Counted from the stretch's first letter, positions 46,956-55,931 are shown. The stretch: DNA of 64,000 nucleotides from GCA-2746605 sp963704835 (GCA_963704835.1 CAVPHW010000003.1:310001-374000), one strand, 5' to 3'. Program-made: numbers and translations. The notes: generated from the sequence alone by a model not told the origin.

Positions 46956-47981
46956 ATGAAGAAAATAAATTTAATTATTATGTTTCTAACGTTCATTGCT
47001 ACTAGCTCGTTGTTTGGACAAGCTGATAGGATCGGAACAGCGGGAGCTACGGAACTTTTGATTCCTGTTGGCGGTCGTGGTGTAGCAATGGGTAGTGCAA
47101 ATTTAACAAATTCAGTAGGTGTAGATGCTATATTCTGGAATCCTGCAAACATTGCAAGATCTACCAATTCTGTTGATGTAATGGCATCACATATGACCTA
47201 CATAGCCGATATTGGTGTTGAATTTGGTGCAGTTGGTGTAAATTTCGGTGAATTCGGAAATATGGCCTTCAGCATTAAATCACTTAACATTGGTGATATT
47301 CTTAAAACAACAGTAGACAATCCAGATGGAACCGGACAGACTTTTGCTCCTCAGTACACAGTTCTTGGATTATCTTACTCTAAAATGCTTAGTGATAGAG
47401 TTTCTGTTGGAACTAACATTAACTTTGTTTCAGAAAATGTGGACTTAGTTAGTGCTTCCGGTTTAAGTTTTGATTTTGGTGTAACATACTCAGAACTAGC
47501 TGGAATTAACGGTTTTTCAATGGCAGTTATCCTCAAAAATATTGGTTCCGATCTTAAATTTGATGGTTCTGCTCTTTGGTTACCAGCAACAAATAATGAT
47601 CAAGCTAGAGGCGAACAATTCTATAAAATTGATGCTGCCAGCTTTTCATTACCAACTACTCTTGATATCGGTTTAGGGTATAAGTTAGCTATCGATTCAC
47701 AAAATCATTTAGATCTTGTTGGATCATTTGTTAACCATAACTTCTATACAGATCAATATAAAGTTGGTGCTGAGTATAATTATGATAACCTTCTGTTCTT
47801 CAGAGGCGGTTATAACTATACTACTAATTTTGATGCAGCTGAAACGTTGTACAAATTTAGTGTAGGCTTTGGTATTAATTATGACTTAAGTGGTATTGGT
47901 GTGAAAATTGATTATGCATACCTACCAACTGAGTTCTTTGATGACACTCACTTAATTTCATTGTCATTAGGTATCGAATAA
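46956..47981 (+). CDS. PorV/PorQ family outer-membrane beta-barrel protein
   Basis: The 341-residue protein has a signal peptide (MKKINLIIMFLTFIATSSLF) and the family start IGTAGATELLIPVGGRGVAM followed by DAIFWNPANIARS. The rest is alternating amphipathic strands ending in LISLSLGIE, as in FadL-like barrels. PorV carries cargo from the type IX translocon to the surface in Bacteroidota, and many paralogues exist. Position directly after a T9SS-like cargo gene suggests a dedicated partner, but that is inferred. A strong terminator follows. Confidence 0.85.
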   Translation: MKKINLIIMFLTFIATSSLFGQADRIGTAGATELLIPVGGRGVAMGSANLTNSVGVDAIFWNPANIARSTNSVDVMASHMTYIADIGVEFGAVGVNFGEFGNMAFSIKSLNIGDILKTTVDNPDGTGQTFAPQYTVLGLSYSKMLSDRVSVGTNINFVSENVDLVSASGLSFDFGVTYSELAGINGFSMAVILKNIGSDLKFDGSALWLPATNNDQARGEQFYKIDAASFSLPTTLDIGLGYKLAIDSQNHLDLVGSFVNHNFYTDQYKVGAEYNYDNLLFFRGGYNYTTNFDAAETLYKFSVGFGINYDLSGIGVKIDYAYLPTEFFDDTHLISLSLGIE

Positions 47982-48016
47982 TTGCACTGTTAATTAGTTC
48001 AGTTATTTTTAAATTT

Positions 48017-48050
48017 CCTGAGTCTATTTATTTAGACTCAGGATTTTTTT
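48017..48050 (+). terminator. Rho-independent terminator after the PorV-like gene
   Basis: CCTGAGTCTA at 48017-48026 pairs perfectly with TAGACTCAGG at 48033-48042, loop TTTATT, followed by A and eight T. It closes the receptor/T9SS/PorV group. Confidence 0.92.
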
Positions 48051-48083
48051 TATTCAGAATGAAAATAATTTAAGAGAGGAGAC

Positions 48084-49460
48084 ATGAAATTTAAATTTCA
48101 CTTTTTTTTAGCGATTGCATTCTTATTTCCGTCAGCCATATTTTGCCAAGGTACAATTGGATTTGATTTTGATTATGCGAAATTTAATTATGATAATGAA
48201 TCTAACTATTTAGAAATTTATTACTCGTTATCTCCAAGTACTTTATCCATTTCAAAAACAGATTCCGGCAATTTTATTTCAATTAATCTTGGAATATTGC
48301 TTACTTCTGAAACCAATGAGAAGACTCTGGATGAAACTTATAATCTGGCAAATTTAGTTGATACTACATCTCCCGATTTTTATAAACAAGATTTAGTTGG
48401 TGTTTTGGGATTTAGAGTTCCTTTTGGGAAGAAAATATTAACCTTAGCCGTAAAAGATAATTACAATAGTTCTAACAATAAAAAAATAGTTGAAAAACTA
48501 GAATTTGTTCCCTTCAATAATCCTGTTCAAATTAGTGATATTGAGTTATGTTCCAATATTATCCATGAAGGTGCAAACCCCAATTCAATTTATTACAAGA
48601 ATAATTTAGAGCTTGTTCCTAACCCCAAAAGCATTTATGGAGCAAATTCTCCGGTTTTATTTTATTATACAGAAATTTATGAAAATGCTTTCAAAGGAGA
48701 TAAAAAAAATCTCAAAATTTCAAGAACGGTGCATAAAAATGGTGCTCTAGTTCATACTGATGAAGAAAAATTAGTTTTAAGTAATGCAGCACTGGTTAAA
48801 GCCGGATTATTGAACGTATCAAAATATTCTTCCGGTGGTTATACAATTGCTTTAAATATTTTGGATATTGATGGCAATTTAGTTGGAAATAGTTCGAAGA
48901 AGTTTTTTATTTACAATCCCGGGGTAGTTGAAGAGGTAAGTAAGAAAGGAGTAACTTTTGTTGGTAGTGAGTATGATTTTATGAATGAAGATGATTGCGA
49001 TTATAATTTTGCTGTTACAAAATATATTGCAGCCGAATCAGAAATAAGACTGTATGAAAAATTAAGTCAAATAGATGCTAAGAGAAGATTTTTATTCGAT
49101 TTTTGGAACCGAAGAAATCCTGATCAAATTTCATCCAATGATATGAAACAGAAATATATGGAAAAAGTTGAATATGTTAATTCCAATTATGGAAATAGAT
49201 TTAAAGAAGGATACAAAACTGATAGAGGCAGAGTAGTTTTGGTTTATGGCAAACCTGATAGAGTTGATACTTTCAATAGTGAATCAACTTTGAAACCGTA
49301 CGAAATATGGTATTATGATTCAATTGAAGGAGGCATAACCTTTATATTTGGTGACACTATGGGCGCATTCGATTTGGAGTTGTTACATTCAACAAAACGA
49401 GGTGAAATTAGAAATGAAAATTGGGGTGATAGAATCTCTGTTTATGGCAGAAATGATTAA
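48084..49460 (+). CDS. GWxTD domain-containing protein, first of a tandem pair
   Basis: The 458-residue exported protein has a signal peptide (FHFFLAIAFLFPSAIFCQG) and then IGFDFDYAKFNYDNESNYLE, which is repeated in its neighbour. The C-terminal domain has YKTDRGRVVLVYGKPDRVD, YEIWYYDSIEGGITFIFGD and LLHSTKRGEI, the GWxTD domain, with Tyr in place of Trp. This domain is known mainly from the Bacteroidota-Ignavibacteriota group and has no established function. It starts after a terminator, so it probably has its own promoter, with a GAGAGGAG Shine-Dalgarno. Confidence 0.85.
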   Translation: MKFKFHFFLAIAFLFPSAIFCQGTIGFDFDYAKFNYDNESNYLEIYYSLSPSTLSISKTDSGNFISINLGILLTSETNEKTLDETYNLANLVDTTSPDFYKQDLVGVLGFRVPFGKKILTLAVKDNYNSSNNKKIVEKLEFVPFNNPVQISDIELCSNIIHEGANPNSIYYKNNLELVPNPKSIYGANSPVLFYYTEIYENAFKGDKKNLKISRTVHKNGALVHTDEEKLVLSNAALVKAGLLNVSKYSSGGYTIALNILDIDGNLVGNSSKKFFIYNPGVVEEVSKKGVTFVGSEYDFMNEDDCDYNFAVTKYIAAESEIRLYEKLSQIDAKRRFLFDFWNRRNPDQISSNDMKQKYMEKVEYVNSNYGNRFKEGYKTDRGRVVLVYGKPDRVDTFNSESTLKPYEIWYYDSIEGGITFIFGDTMGAFDLELLHSTKRGEIRNENWGDRISVYGRND

Positions 49461-49499
49461 AATTACTTACATTTATCAATCTAATATTATTATCAATTT

Positions 49500-50864
49500 A
49501 TGAAAAAAACATTATTTCTTTTAATTGCCTTTTTTGAAATATTCTTTGCACAAAAAGCTTTAAGGTTTGACTTTGACTATGCTCAGTTTAAGTATGATTC
49601 TACAAATAATTATTTAGAAATTTATTATTCATTTGTACCTTCCGATTTTATCCTTTCTAAGGTAAGTGGTGAATTTGTTGTAAAAGCAAAAATGCATATC
49701 CAAATTCAGAACAATGAGACAGATGAACTAATTGTGAATAAAGATTGGGGATTAACTCAGCCATTAAAGGACTCTTCTGAATATAAAAATGGTAAAGCTT
49801 TGCTAGGAGTTGTTGGTTTTAATTTAAAAAAGGGATCATATATTTTAGAAATAAGTGTTGAAGATATGCTGAACGTAAAGAGTAGAAAAGAATATTCTGA
49901 AAATATTACAGTAAATCCGTTTTTCAGGAAATCATTCGCTATCAGTGATATTGAACTTGCATCTAGAATTATTAATGAAAATGGTAATATTAATTCAATA
50001 TTCTATAAAAACACTTTAGAGGTATTTCCAAATCCTTCAATAATTTATACCGAAAAAGCACCAGTTCTTTTTTATTATACGGAGCTTTATAACCTGCAAA
50101 AATCTAAAAGTGATAAAATTACTTTAAAGAAGAAGTTATTTGATAGTAAAAATAATTTAATCTATGAATCCAAGAAAGAAATACCAACAAAGAGAGAATC
50201 AATTGTTGAAGCAGGTATTATCGATTTAAGAAAATATCCAACGGATACTTATACTCTTTCATTAAGTTTAAGTGACAAAAACGGAGAAAAGAATACTTCT
50301 TCAAATAAGAAATTCTTTTTAGTAAATCAAGGCGTCTCGGTTGTAAAAGCTAGTTCAAAGAGTACTGATTATATGAGTAGTGAGTTTGGAGTTCTATCCT
50401 CAGAAGAGTGCGATGATTTGTTTGAAAAATCAAAAGTTCTTGCTCAAGGATTTGAGAAAGATGAATATAAAAAATTAGATTCGTTAAAACATAAAAGAGA
50501 ATACTTATTTAACTTCTGGAAAAAAAGAGACGAGTCACCTGAAACTGCAGCAAACGAATTAAAGAAATTGTTTCTCTCAAGAATTGAAGTTGCCAATAGC
50601 AGATATAGAACTATGTCAAATCCTGGTTACAAAACTGATAGGGGAAGAGTTCTTTTACTTTATGGCGAACCTGATGAAATTGATAGATATCCAAATGAAA
50701 CTAACACCAAACCTTATGAAATTTGGGCATATAATAACATTGAAGGGGGAGTATTTTTCGTATTTGGTGATTTTAGTGGTTTTGGTTTATATGAATTACT
50801 TCACTCAACAAAAAGAGGAGAGTTACAAAATCCGGATTGGATTTATAGGATAAGTGCTAATTAA
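49500..50864 (+). CDS. GWxTD domain-containing protein, second of a tandem pair
   Basis: The 454-residue paralogue of the preceding protein has a signal peptide (LFLLIAFFEIFFAQKA), then LRFDFDYAQFKYDSTNNYLE. Shared blocks are ISDIELASRIINENGNINSI, APVLFYYTELYN, GYKTDRGRVLLLYGEPDEID, YEIWAYNNIEGGVFFVFGDF and LLHSTKRGELQNPDW. The two genes match along their whole length, so a tandem duplication followed by divergence is likely. A 39-base gap lies between them, and the acyltransferase gene begins eight bases after the stop. Confidence 0.85.
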   Translation: MKKTLFLLIAFFEIFFAQKALRFDFDYAQFKYDSTNNYLEIYYSFVPSDFILSKVSGEFVVKAKMHIQIQNNETDELIVNKDWGLTQPLKDSSEYKNGKALLGVVGFNLKKGSYILEISVEDMLNVKSRKEYSENITVNPFFRKSFAISDIELASRIINENGNINSIFYKNTLEVFPNPSIIYTEKAPVLFYYTELYNLQKSKSDKITLKKKLFDSKNNLIYESKKEIPTKRESIVEAGIIDLRKYPTDTYTLSLSLSDKNGEKNTSSNKKFFLVNQGVSVVKASSKSTDYMSSEFGVLSSEECDDLFEKSKVLAQGFEKDEYKKLDSLKHKREYLFNFWKKRDESPETAANELKKLFLSRIEVANSRYRTMSNPGYKTDRGRVLLLYGEPDEIDRYPNETNTKPYEIWAYNNIEGGVFFVFGDFSGFGLYELLHSTKRGELQNPDWIYRISAN

Positions 50865-50872
50865 AAATAATT

Positions 50873-51748
50873 ATGCTCAATAAATATAAATTAGAATATA
50901 TTTTATTTGTTTTTTTTGGCAGGTTATTAACATTATTTGGCTTTAACTCAATAAAATACTCTTCTCGGTTTCTTGCATTTTTATTCTACTACGTTCTCCA
51001 GCTTAGGAAAAAAGTTGTAATTAAGAATCTAACTAAAGCATTTCCTAACCTTACACGATCAGAAATTTCTAAACTTGCACTTAAAAATTATTTAAGCATT
51101 GCAATAACCTTTCTAGAAGTATTTAAACTAAAAGACTCTAATCCTTCTGATATTAGAAGGATTGCCATTGATAAAAACCTTGAACAGATTGATAATAAAT
51201 TTAAAGAAGGAAAAGGACTTATTCTTTTAACAGCTCATTTAGGTAACTGGGAGCTTGGTGCAATAGCCGCAGGTGTTTTTTCAGATCACAGCATAAGTGT
51301 ATTAATAAAAAATCAAAAAAATCCATATGTGAAAAAATGGTTAATTGACTTTCGAGAGAAGTTTGGGAATAAACAAATTCCTGTAGGTGCATCAATCCGA
51401 GAAATACTAGTAGCACTTAAGAATAAAGAAATTGTTGGTATTGTTGGGGATCAAAGAGGTCCAAGAGGTGGTCAAAAAGTAAATTTTTTCGGAGAAAAAA
51501 CTTCCGTTTTTACCGGGACAGCCTCTATTGCTCTAAAGACTAAATGCAACGTAATTATAATGTTTTGTGTTAGAAATAAAATGGGAGTATATGAGCTCGT
51601 CAGTAAAGAAATTATTACTTCAACTCTTGTCGGATCTAATGATGAACAGATTTTACAGTTTAATCAAGAATACATGAGCTTTCTTGAATCTGTAATTAGG
51701 CAATATCCCGAACAATGGTTTTGGATGCACAATATTTGGAAATACTAG
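50873..51748 (+). CDS. Lipid A/lysophospholipid acyltransferase of the LpxL/HtrB family
   Basis: The 291-residue protein has an N-terminal membrane anchor (YILFVFFGRLLTLFGF) and the acyltransferase block LLTAHLGNWELGAIAAG, where His and Glu four residues apart (H-x4-E) are the catalytic pair, at about residues 120-130. GDQRGPRGGQKVNFFG and FTGTASIALKTKCNVI, and the end PEQWFWMHNIWKY, are typical of HtrB. It should add a secondary acyl chain to lipid A or a similar lipid at the inner membrane. It may be expressed with the preceding GWxTD gene. Confidence 0.9.
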   Translation: MLNKYKLEYILFVFFGRLLTLFGFNSIKYSSRFLAFLFYYVLQLRKKVVIKNLTKAFPNLTRSEISKLALKNYLSIAITFLEVFKLKDSNPSDIRRIAIDKNLEQIDNKFKEGKGLILLTAHLGNWELGAIAAGVFSDHSISVLIKNQKNPYVKKWLIDFREKFGNKQIPVGASIREILVALKNKEIVGIVGDQRGPRGGQKVNFFGEKTSVFTGTASIALKTKCNVIIMFCVRNKMGVYELVSKEIITSTLVGSNDEQILQFNQEYMSFLESVIRQYPEQWFWMHNIWKY

Positions 51749-51815
51749 TTCACTTTTCTTTAATTATCTTACCCTTTTAGACATTTTCTTTTTCTAATTC
51801 TTATTATATTTGAAC

Positions 51816-52670
51816 ATGATAAAAAAGGCATTAAAGAAAATAGATTTTTTAAATTTGTTCCAAACAAGTGTTTATTTTACACCAAATTTTTCTGATGGTG
51901 AAACAAAACGATATAAGTTTAAAGTTACTCAGCTGGCATTATATTTATTCCTTTATTCTTTTTTTGTAATGGTATTTACAATTCTAATACTTGGAGTTAC
52001 TCCTCTAAAAAATCTCGTATTTCAATATGAAAACTCTGAACTGCGTGACCAAGCGGAAAAAACTATTGAACTTGAAAGAAAGGTAGTTTTTTTAACGAAA
52101 GAGTTGGAATCAATTTCATCTACGAATAAAAGATTAAAGTATGCATTTATACTCGCTACTTCTGATTCTCTCGATTCGACTGATGCAATTTATGACAGTC
52201 TTAAATATGAGCCACTTGAAAATTTACCATATGGTGGAAATGTATTAGAAGCATTTACTCAAATGTGGAATAACTGGTTTTCTTCAGATGACTCACAAAT
52301 AAAAAATATTTTTAATAAACCTAGCAAAGGTTCGATAATTAATGACTTTAACTCGGAAGAGGGTCATTTTGGATTAGACTTTGCGGTTTCTACGGGAACT
52401 TCAGTTCATGCCTCAAGTGGAGGTTTAATTATTTTCGCCGATTTTACAATTGATGATGGAAATAAAATTATTATCCAACATGAAAACGGATTTATTACTG
52501 TTTATAAACACTGTTCATCAATTATAAAAAAGGAAAGAGATTTAGTTGTTGCTGGTGAATTAATTGGACTAAGTGGTAATACCGGAAAAAACACTACAGG
52601 TCCGCATCTTCATTTCGAAATATGGAAAAATGGTAAACCGCAAAATCCAAAGGAATATTTTATAAAATGA
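51816..52670 (+). CDS. M23 family metallopeptidase, membrane-anchored (LytM-type)
   Basis: The 284-residue protein has a short cytoplasmic N-terminus, one membrane helix (about residues 42-66), and a periplasmic coiled coil (about 70-115). The C-terminal LytM domain has the zinc ligands in GHFGLDFAVSTGTSVHAS (His and Asp) and GPHLHFEIW (His-x-His) near residues 183 and 264; all are intact, so it may be active on peptidoglycan cross-links. ATG 51816 is preferred over TTG 51810. It overlaps the bactofilin gene by four bases, an arrangement linked to bactofilin control of cell-wall shape. Confidence 0.92.
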   Translation: MIKKALKKIDFLNLFQTSVYFTPNFSDGETKRYKFKVTQLALYLFLYSFFVMVFTILILGVTPLKNLVFQYENSELRDQAEKTIELERKVVFLTKELESISSTNKRLKYAFILATSDSLDSTDAIYDSLKYEPLENLPYGGNVLEAFTQMWNNWFSSDDSQIKNIFNKPSKGSIINDFNSEEGHFGLDFAVSTGTSVHASSGGLIIFADFTIDDGNKIIIQHENGFITVYKHCSSIIKKERDLVVAGELIGLSGNTGKNTTGPHLHFEIWKNGKPQNPKEYFIK

Positions 52671-53065
52671 TGGGGTCAAAAAAAATGTTAAAAAGAGAAA
52701 ACGGGCATTCTGAAGATGTTAGTATCCTTAGTGAAGGAGTAAACATTGAGGGGAAAATATCAAGCAATGGCAATGTTAGAATTGACGGAAAAATAAATGG
52801 TGACGTTGTTGTAAAAGGAAATTTAACTGTTGGTGCTTCTTCCGAAATTAAAGGGCAAGTGACATCTAAAAATATGACGGTAAGCGGAAAAATTGAAGGA
52901 ATTATAAAGATCGAAGAGAAATTAACTCTGGAATCAACTTCTGTAATTAAAGGTGATATTATTACAAAGATTTTGGTTATTGAGGAAGGAGCTAAATTTG
53001 ATGGAAAGAGTTCTATGACTCATACTCCATCAGCAAGTGGCGCTCCAACAATTAATGCAAAATAA
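52667..53065 (+). CDS. Bactofilin (polymer-forming cytoskeletal protein)
   Basis: The 132-residue protein is a right-handed beta-helix of short hydrophobic/glycine repeats, e.g. VNIEGKISSNGNVRIDGKIN, VVVKGNLTVGASSEIKGQV and LTLESTSVIKGDIITKILVI. It has polar tails at both ends and no transmembrane segment, as in bactofilins that polymerise without nucleotide. The start overlaps the M23 gene (ATGA), and its end overlaps the atpZ start. Bactofilin with a LytM peptidase is a recurrent shape module; link to the ATP synthase genes is probably only positional. Confidence 0.93.
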   Translation: MMGSKKMLKRENGHSEDVSILSEGVNIEGKISSNGNVRIDGKINGDVVVKGNLTVGASSEIKGQVTSKNMTVSGKIEGIIKIEEKLTLESTSVIKGDIITKILVIEEGAKFDGKSSMTHTPSASGAPTINAK

Positions 53066-53294
53066 GGATGAAGATAGTAAATTAGCGAAATCTTATAAAG
53101 AGATAGGTCCATATCTAGGACTAGGGACACAATTAGCAGCAACAATTATCTTAATGTTCTTTTTAGGTAGATGGCTAGATGAAGAATTTCAATTAGAGCC
53201 AATACTTACTATTGTTTTTAGTTTTTTAGGTGGATTTGCAGGAATTTATAATGTTATTAAATCTACATTAAATCTAAATAAAAAAAATAAATGA
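53055..53294 (+). CDS. ATP synthase accessory protein AtpZ/AtpI-like
   Basis: This 79-residue protein has two hydrophobic helices (LGLGTQLAATIILMFFLGRW and TIVFSFLGGFAGIYNVIKS) separated by LDEEFQLEP. The pattern G-x-G-x-x-L-A at the first helix and FLGRWLDE is typical of AtpZ, a small F-ATP synthase accessory membrane protein. ATG at 53055 overlaps the bactofilin stop by 11 bases. A GTG at 53037 would add six residues but lies deeper in that gene. Confidence 0.8.
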   Translation: MQNKDEDSKLAKSYKEIGPYLGLGTQLAATIILMFFLGRWLDEEFQLEPILTIVFSFLGGFAGIYNVIKSTLNLNKKNK

Positions 53295-53668
53295 GCATAT
53301 TTTTAAAAAGAATAATTTCTTTATACCTGATTATTTTTACGATTTTAACCATTCTTTTTTTTAGCGGAACAATTTCTAAACTTTTTCTATTTTCATCGAT
53401 GATTGCAGGCGCATTAAATTTAATAAATGCATTTGCAGCAGTCAAATTTTTTCAACTTTCTCATAAATCTGGCAACTCTTCCTTTATGATTTACAACTTA
53501 GGCGGGCTTACAGTTAGATTATTGGGATTGCTTGTTGTTTTCGTCCTGGTAATAAAATTCTTGAATATTGATGAATATGCGTTTATATTTATATTCTTTT
53601 TATTTTATTTTATTAGTTTAATACTTGAAGTAATGTTTTATATAAAAACAGTTAAAAAACAAGCGTAG
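53291..53668 (+). CDS. AtpI-like ATP synthase membrane protein
   Basis: The 125-residue protein has four hydrophobic helices and a charged tail. It is placed between AtpZ and AtpB and shows the length and topology of AtpI. The sequence itself is divergent, with LFLFSSMIAGALNLINAFAA and GGLTVRLLGLLVVFVL as the best conserved parts. AtpI is thought to help c-ring assembly. It overlaps AtpZ by four bases and ends three bases before atpB. Confidence 0.65.
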   Translation: MSIFLKRIISLYLIIFTILTILFFSGTISKLFLFSSMIAGALNLINAFAAVKFFQLSHKSGNSSFMIYNLGGLTVRLLGLLVVFVLVIKFLNIDEYAFIFIFFLFYFISLILEVMFYIKTVKKQA

Positions 53669-53671
53669 TTA

Positions 53672-54520
53672 ATGTACTCAGAAGAAATAAAAACCGTTTC
53701 AGATACTTTGCAAGCTGTTGCTACAGCTGAAAAAGAGAATAGTGCCGGTTGGATTATGCACCATATTTTGGATAGTAATACTTTGGATTTCGAGCCATTT
53801 TTTACTATTCAATTACCACATTTAAGCTTATTTGGTTTTGATATCTCTATTACCAAACATGTTGTATTTATGTGGATTGCATTCGCTCTTCTAATCCTTA
53901 TTTTTAATTTAGTTGCAAAATCTTATAAGAAATCGTTTTTACCCAAAGGTCTCACAAATATGATGGAAGTTCTTGTGGTTTTTGTTAGAGATGAAATTGC
54001 AAGACCAACTATTGGAAAAGGCTATGAGAAGTTTTTGCCTTATTTGTTAACAATCTTTTTTTTCATTTTGACAAGTAATTTTTTGGGTTTATTACCATAC
54101 GGTGCAACTGCAACAAGTAATATTTCTGTAACAGCAACATTAGCAGTTATATCATTTTTTGTTATTCAAGCTGGTGGAATAATGAAGAACGGTGCTTTTG
54201 GTTATTTTAAGGGATTGATTCCAGGTGGAGTTCCTGGATGGTTGCTGCCAATTATGTTTGTTGTTGAAATTTTAGGTTTGTTTACAAAACCTTTTGCTTT
54301 AGCAATAAGATTATTTGCTAATATGACTGCTGGTCATATAGTGATTATGGCTTTAATTGGTTTAATTTTTATTTTACAAACATTTTTTGTAGCACCTGTA
54401 TCTGTAGCTTTTGCATTATTTATATACTTGCTTGAGATATTGGTTGCTCTAATTCAAGCATATATTTTTACAATGTTGTCCTCGTTATTTATTGGGATGG
54501 CAGTTCATCAAGATCATTAA
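53672..54520 (+). CDS. atpB: ATP synthase F0 subunit a
   Basis: Subunit a forms the proton half-channels against the c-ring. The 282-residue protein has six hydrophobic helices. The essential arginine lies in FALAIRLFANMTAGHIVIMA, and the last two helices contain LEILVALIQAYIFTMLSSL and FIGMAVHQDH. ILTSNFLGLLPYGATATSN is also conserved. The gene starts three bases after the AtpI-like gene. Its start ATG at 53672 has no strong ribosome site. Confidence 0.96.
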   Translation: MYSEEIKTVSDTLQAVATAEKENSAGWIMHHILDSNTLDFEPFFTIQLPHLSLFGFDISITKHVVFMWIAFALLILIFNLVAKSYKKSFLPKGLTNMMEVLVVFVRDEIARPTIGKGYEKFLPYLLTIFFFILTSNFLGLLPYGATATSNISVTATLAVISFFVIQAGGIMKNGAFGYFKGLIPGGVPGWLLPIMFVVEILGLFTKPFALAIRLFANMTAGHIVIMALIGLIFILQTFFVAPVSVAFALFIYLLEILVALIQAYIFTMLSSLFIGMAVHQDH

Positions 54521-54550
54521 TAAATTATTTTCAATTTAAGGAGGAAATAA

Positions 54551-54769
54551 ATGGAATTTGCGTATTTAGCAGCAGGGCTTGGTGCCGGATTAACAATTTT
54601 TGGTGGTGCATTAGGAATTGGTAAATTAGCAGCAGCAGCAATGGAAGCAAGTGGACGTCAACCAGAAGCAGCAGGCGATATCAGAACTTCTATGATTATT
54701 GCAGCAGCTCTTATTGAAGGTATTTCACTTTTTGCATTAGTAATTTGTATTCTACTAGCGCTTAAATAA
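54551..54769 (+). CDS. atpE: ATP synthase F0 subunit c
   Basis: This 72-residue proteolipid is a hairpin of two helices: GLGAGLTIFGGALGIGKLAA, a polar loop ASGRQPEAAGDI, and SMIIAAALIEGISLFALVIC. The ion-binding residue is the glutamate in LIEGI. The first helix has no Gln, and the Glu is not followed by Ser/Thr as in sodium-binding rings, so proton coupling is inferred. A strong Shine-Dalgarno (AAGGAGG) precedes the ATG, fitting the high copy number of subunit c. Confidence 0.97.
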   Translation: MEFAYLAAGLGAGLTIFGGALGIGKLAAAAMEASGRQPEAAGDIRTSMIIAAALIEGISLFALVICILLALK

Positions 54770-54821
54770 TTATCTTTTTGAGATAATTAAATCTCACTAA
54801 TATAATTTATATAAGGAATTG

Positions 54822-55373
54822 ATGATGTTAGCATTTTTTGCTTCGTTTATGATTACTTTTTTCTAGTGGTGGAAGTTCTGGCAGCCTATTGGATGTTAAT
54901 CCAGGATTAATCTTTTGGACTGTTGTAACTTTTGTTCTGCTTCTTCTCATCTTGAAAAAAATGGCGTGGAAGCCTATTTTAAATTCTCTGAATGAGAGAG
55001 AAAATTTTATTAAAGAATCTGTTGAAAAAGCAGAAACAGCTAAAAAAGAAGTCCGAAGAGTTACTTGAACAAAATAGAAAAAATCTTGCTCAAGCTGAAG
55101 AAGAATGCACAGAAAGTTATTGCTCAGGGTAGAGAGTATGCAGAGAATTTAAAAGCCCAAATTATTGAAGAGAGCAAGCAAGAAGCTAAAAAACTTATTG
55201 CAGATGCGTCTTTAGAAATTGAAAGAAAGAACGTAGAAGCATTTAATAGTTTAAAGGATGAAATTGCTTCAATTGCTGTTCAAGCAGCTGAGAAAATTTT
55301 GAGAAGTAATTTGGACAAAGAAAAACAAGAAAAAATAGTTAATGATTTTATTAATGATTTATCTAAGAACTAA
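54822..55373 (+). CDS. atpF: ATP synthase F0 subunit b, interrupted by three frameshifts
   Basis: Subunit b is the peripheral stalk. Starting at ATG 54822 (or 54825), the first frame stops at 54863-54866. Dropping one T from the T6 run at 54857-54862 gives SSGGSSGSLLDVNPGLIFWT and the membrane helix VVTFVLLLLILKKMAW. Dropping one base near 55051 gives KKESEELLEQNRKNLAQAEE, and one near 55100 joins NAQKVIAQGREYAENLKAQI to the end at 55373. The result is about 181 residues, the usual b length, with a long charged coil. All three changes are +1 gains. Position between atpE and atpH supports the identity. Confidence 0.85.
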
Positions 55374-55376
55374 GCA

Positions 55377-55931
55377 ATGAGTGAATTTGTAATTTCTTCT
55401 AGATATGCCAATGCTTTAATGGGTATTGCCGAATCTAAAGATTCTTTTCAAATTATCGTTTCAGATATCAATTTGATTTGTGAAACTTTGCTTGCATCCA
55501 AAGAGCTAAGAAATTTACTTAGCAATCCTGTGGTTCCTGAGAATAAAAAATTAGTAATCTTAAAAGAAGTTTTTGATTCGCACATTTCTGATGAAGTTAA
55601 AAAATTCTTAATATTTCTGGTTGAGAAAGGAAGAGAAAATCTCCTTTATGATATTGGGAAAAGATTTTTGACTTTATCTGATGATAAAATGAATCAAACA
55701 AAAGTTAATATAACAAGTGCAATTGAATTAACTGCAAATCAAAAAGAAAAGTTAAACAACAAATTAGAAGCCTTGTTAAATAAGAAAGTTATTTCAGATT
55801 TTAGTATTAATAGTTCTTTAATTGGTGGATTTAAAGCGAAGTTTAACGATACAGTTATTGATGCTTCAGTTCAACATCAGTTAGAATTATTAAAGAAAAA
55901 ATTATTCGGACAAGATTTTTTAAGCAATTAA
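55377..55931 (+). CDS. atpH: ATP synthase F1 subunit delta
   Basis: Delta joins the peripheral stalk to the top of F1. The 184-residue protein has the N-terminal helical bundle (SRYANALMGIAESKD, LLSNPVVPENKKLVILKEVF, FLIFLVEKGRENLLYDIG). The C-terminal IGGFKAKFNDTVIDASVQHQ followed by LELLKKKL is the family signature. It follows atpF by three bases and precedes atpA by 25. Confidence 0.93.
   Translation: MSEFVISSRYANALMGIAESKDSFQIIVSDINLICETLLASKELRNLLSNPVVPENKKLVILKEVFDSHISDEVKKFLIFLVEKGRENLLYDIGKRFLTLSDDKMNQTKVNITSAIELTANQKEKLNNKLEALLNKKVISDFSINSSLIGGFKAKFNDTVIDASVQHQLELLKKKLFGQDFLSN

Noticed and set aside
50584..50853. Small forward ORF within the second GWxTD gene
   Set aside because: It is the +1 frame of the conserved GWxTD domain and has no features of its own.
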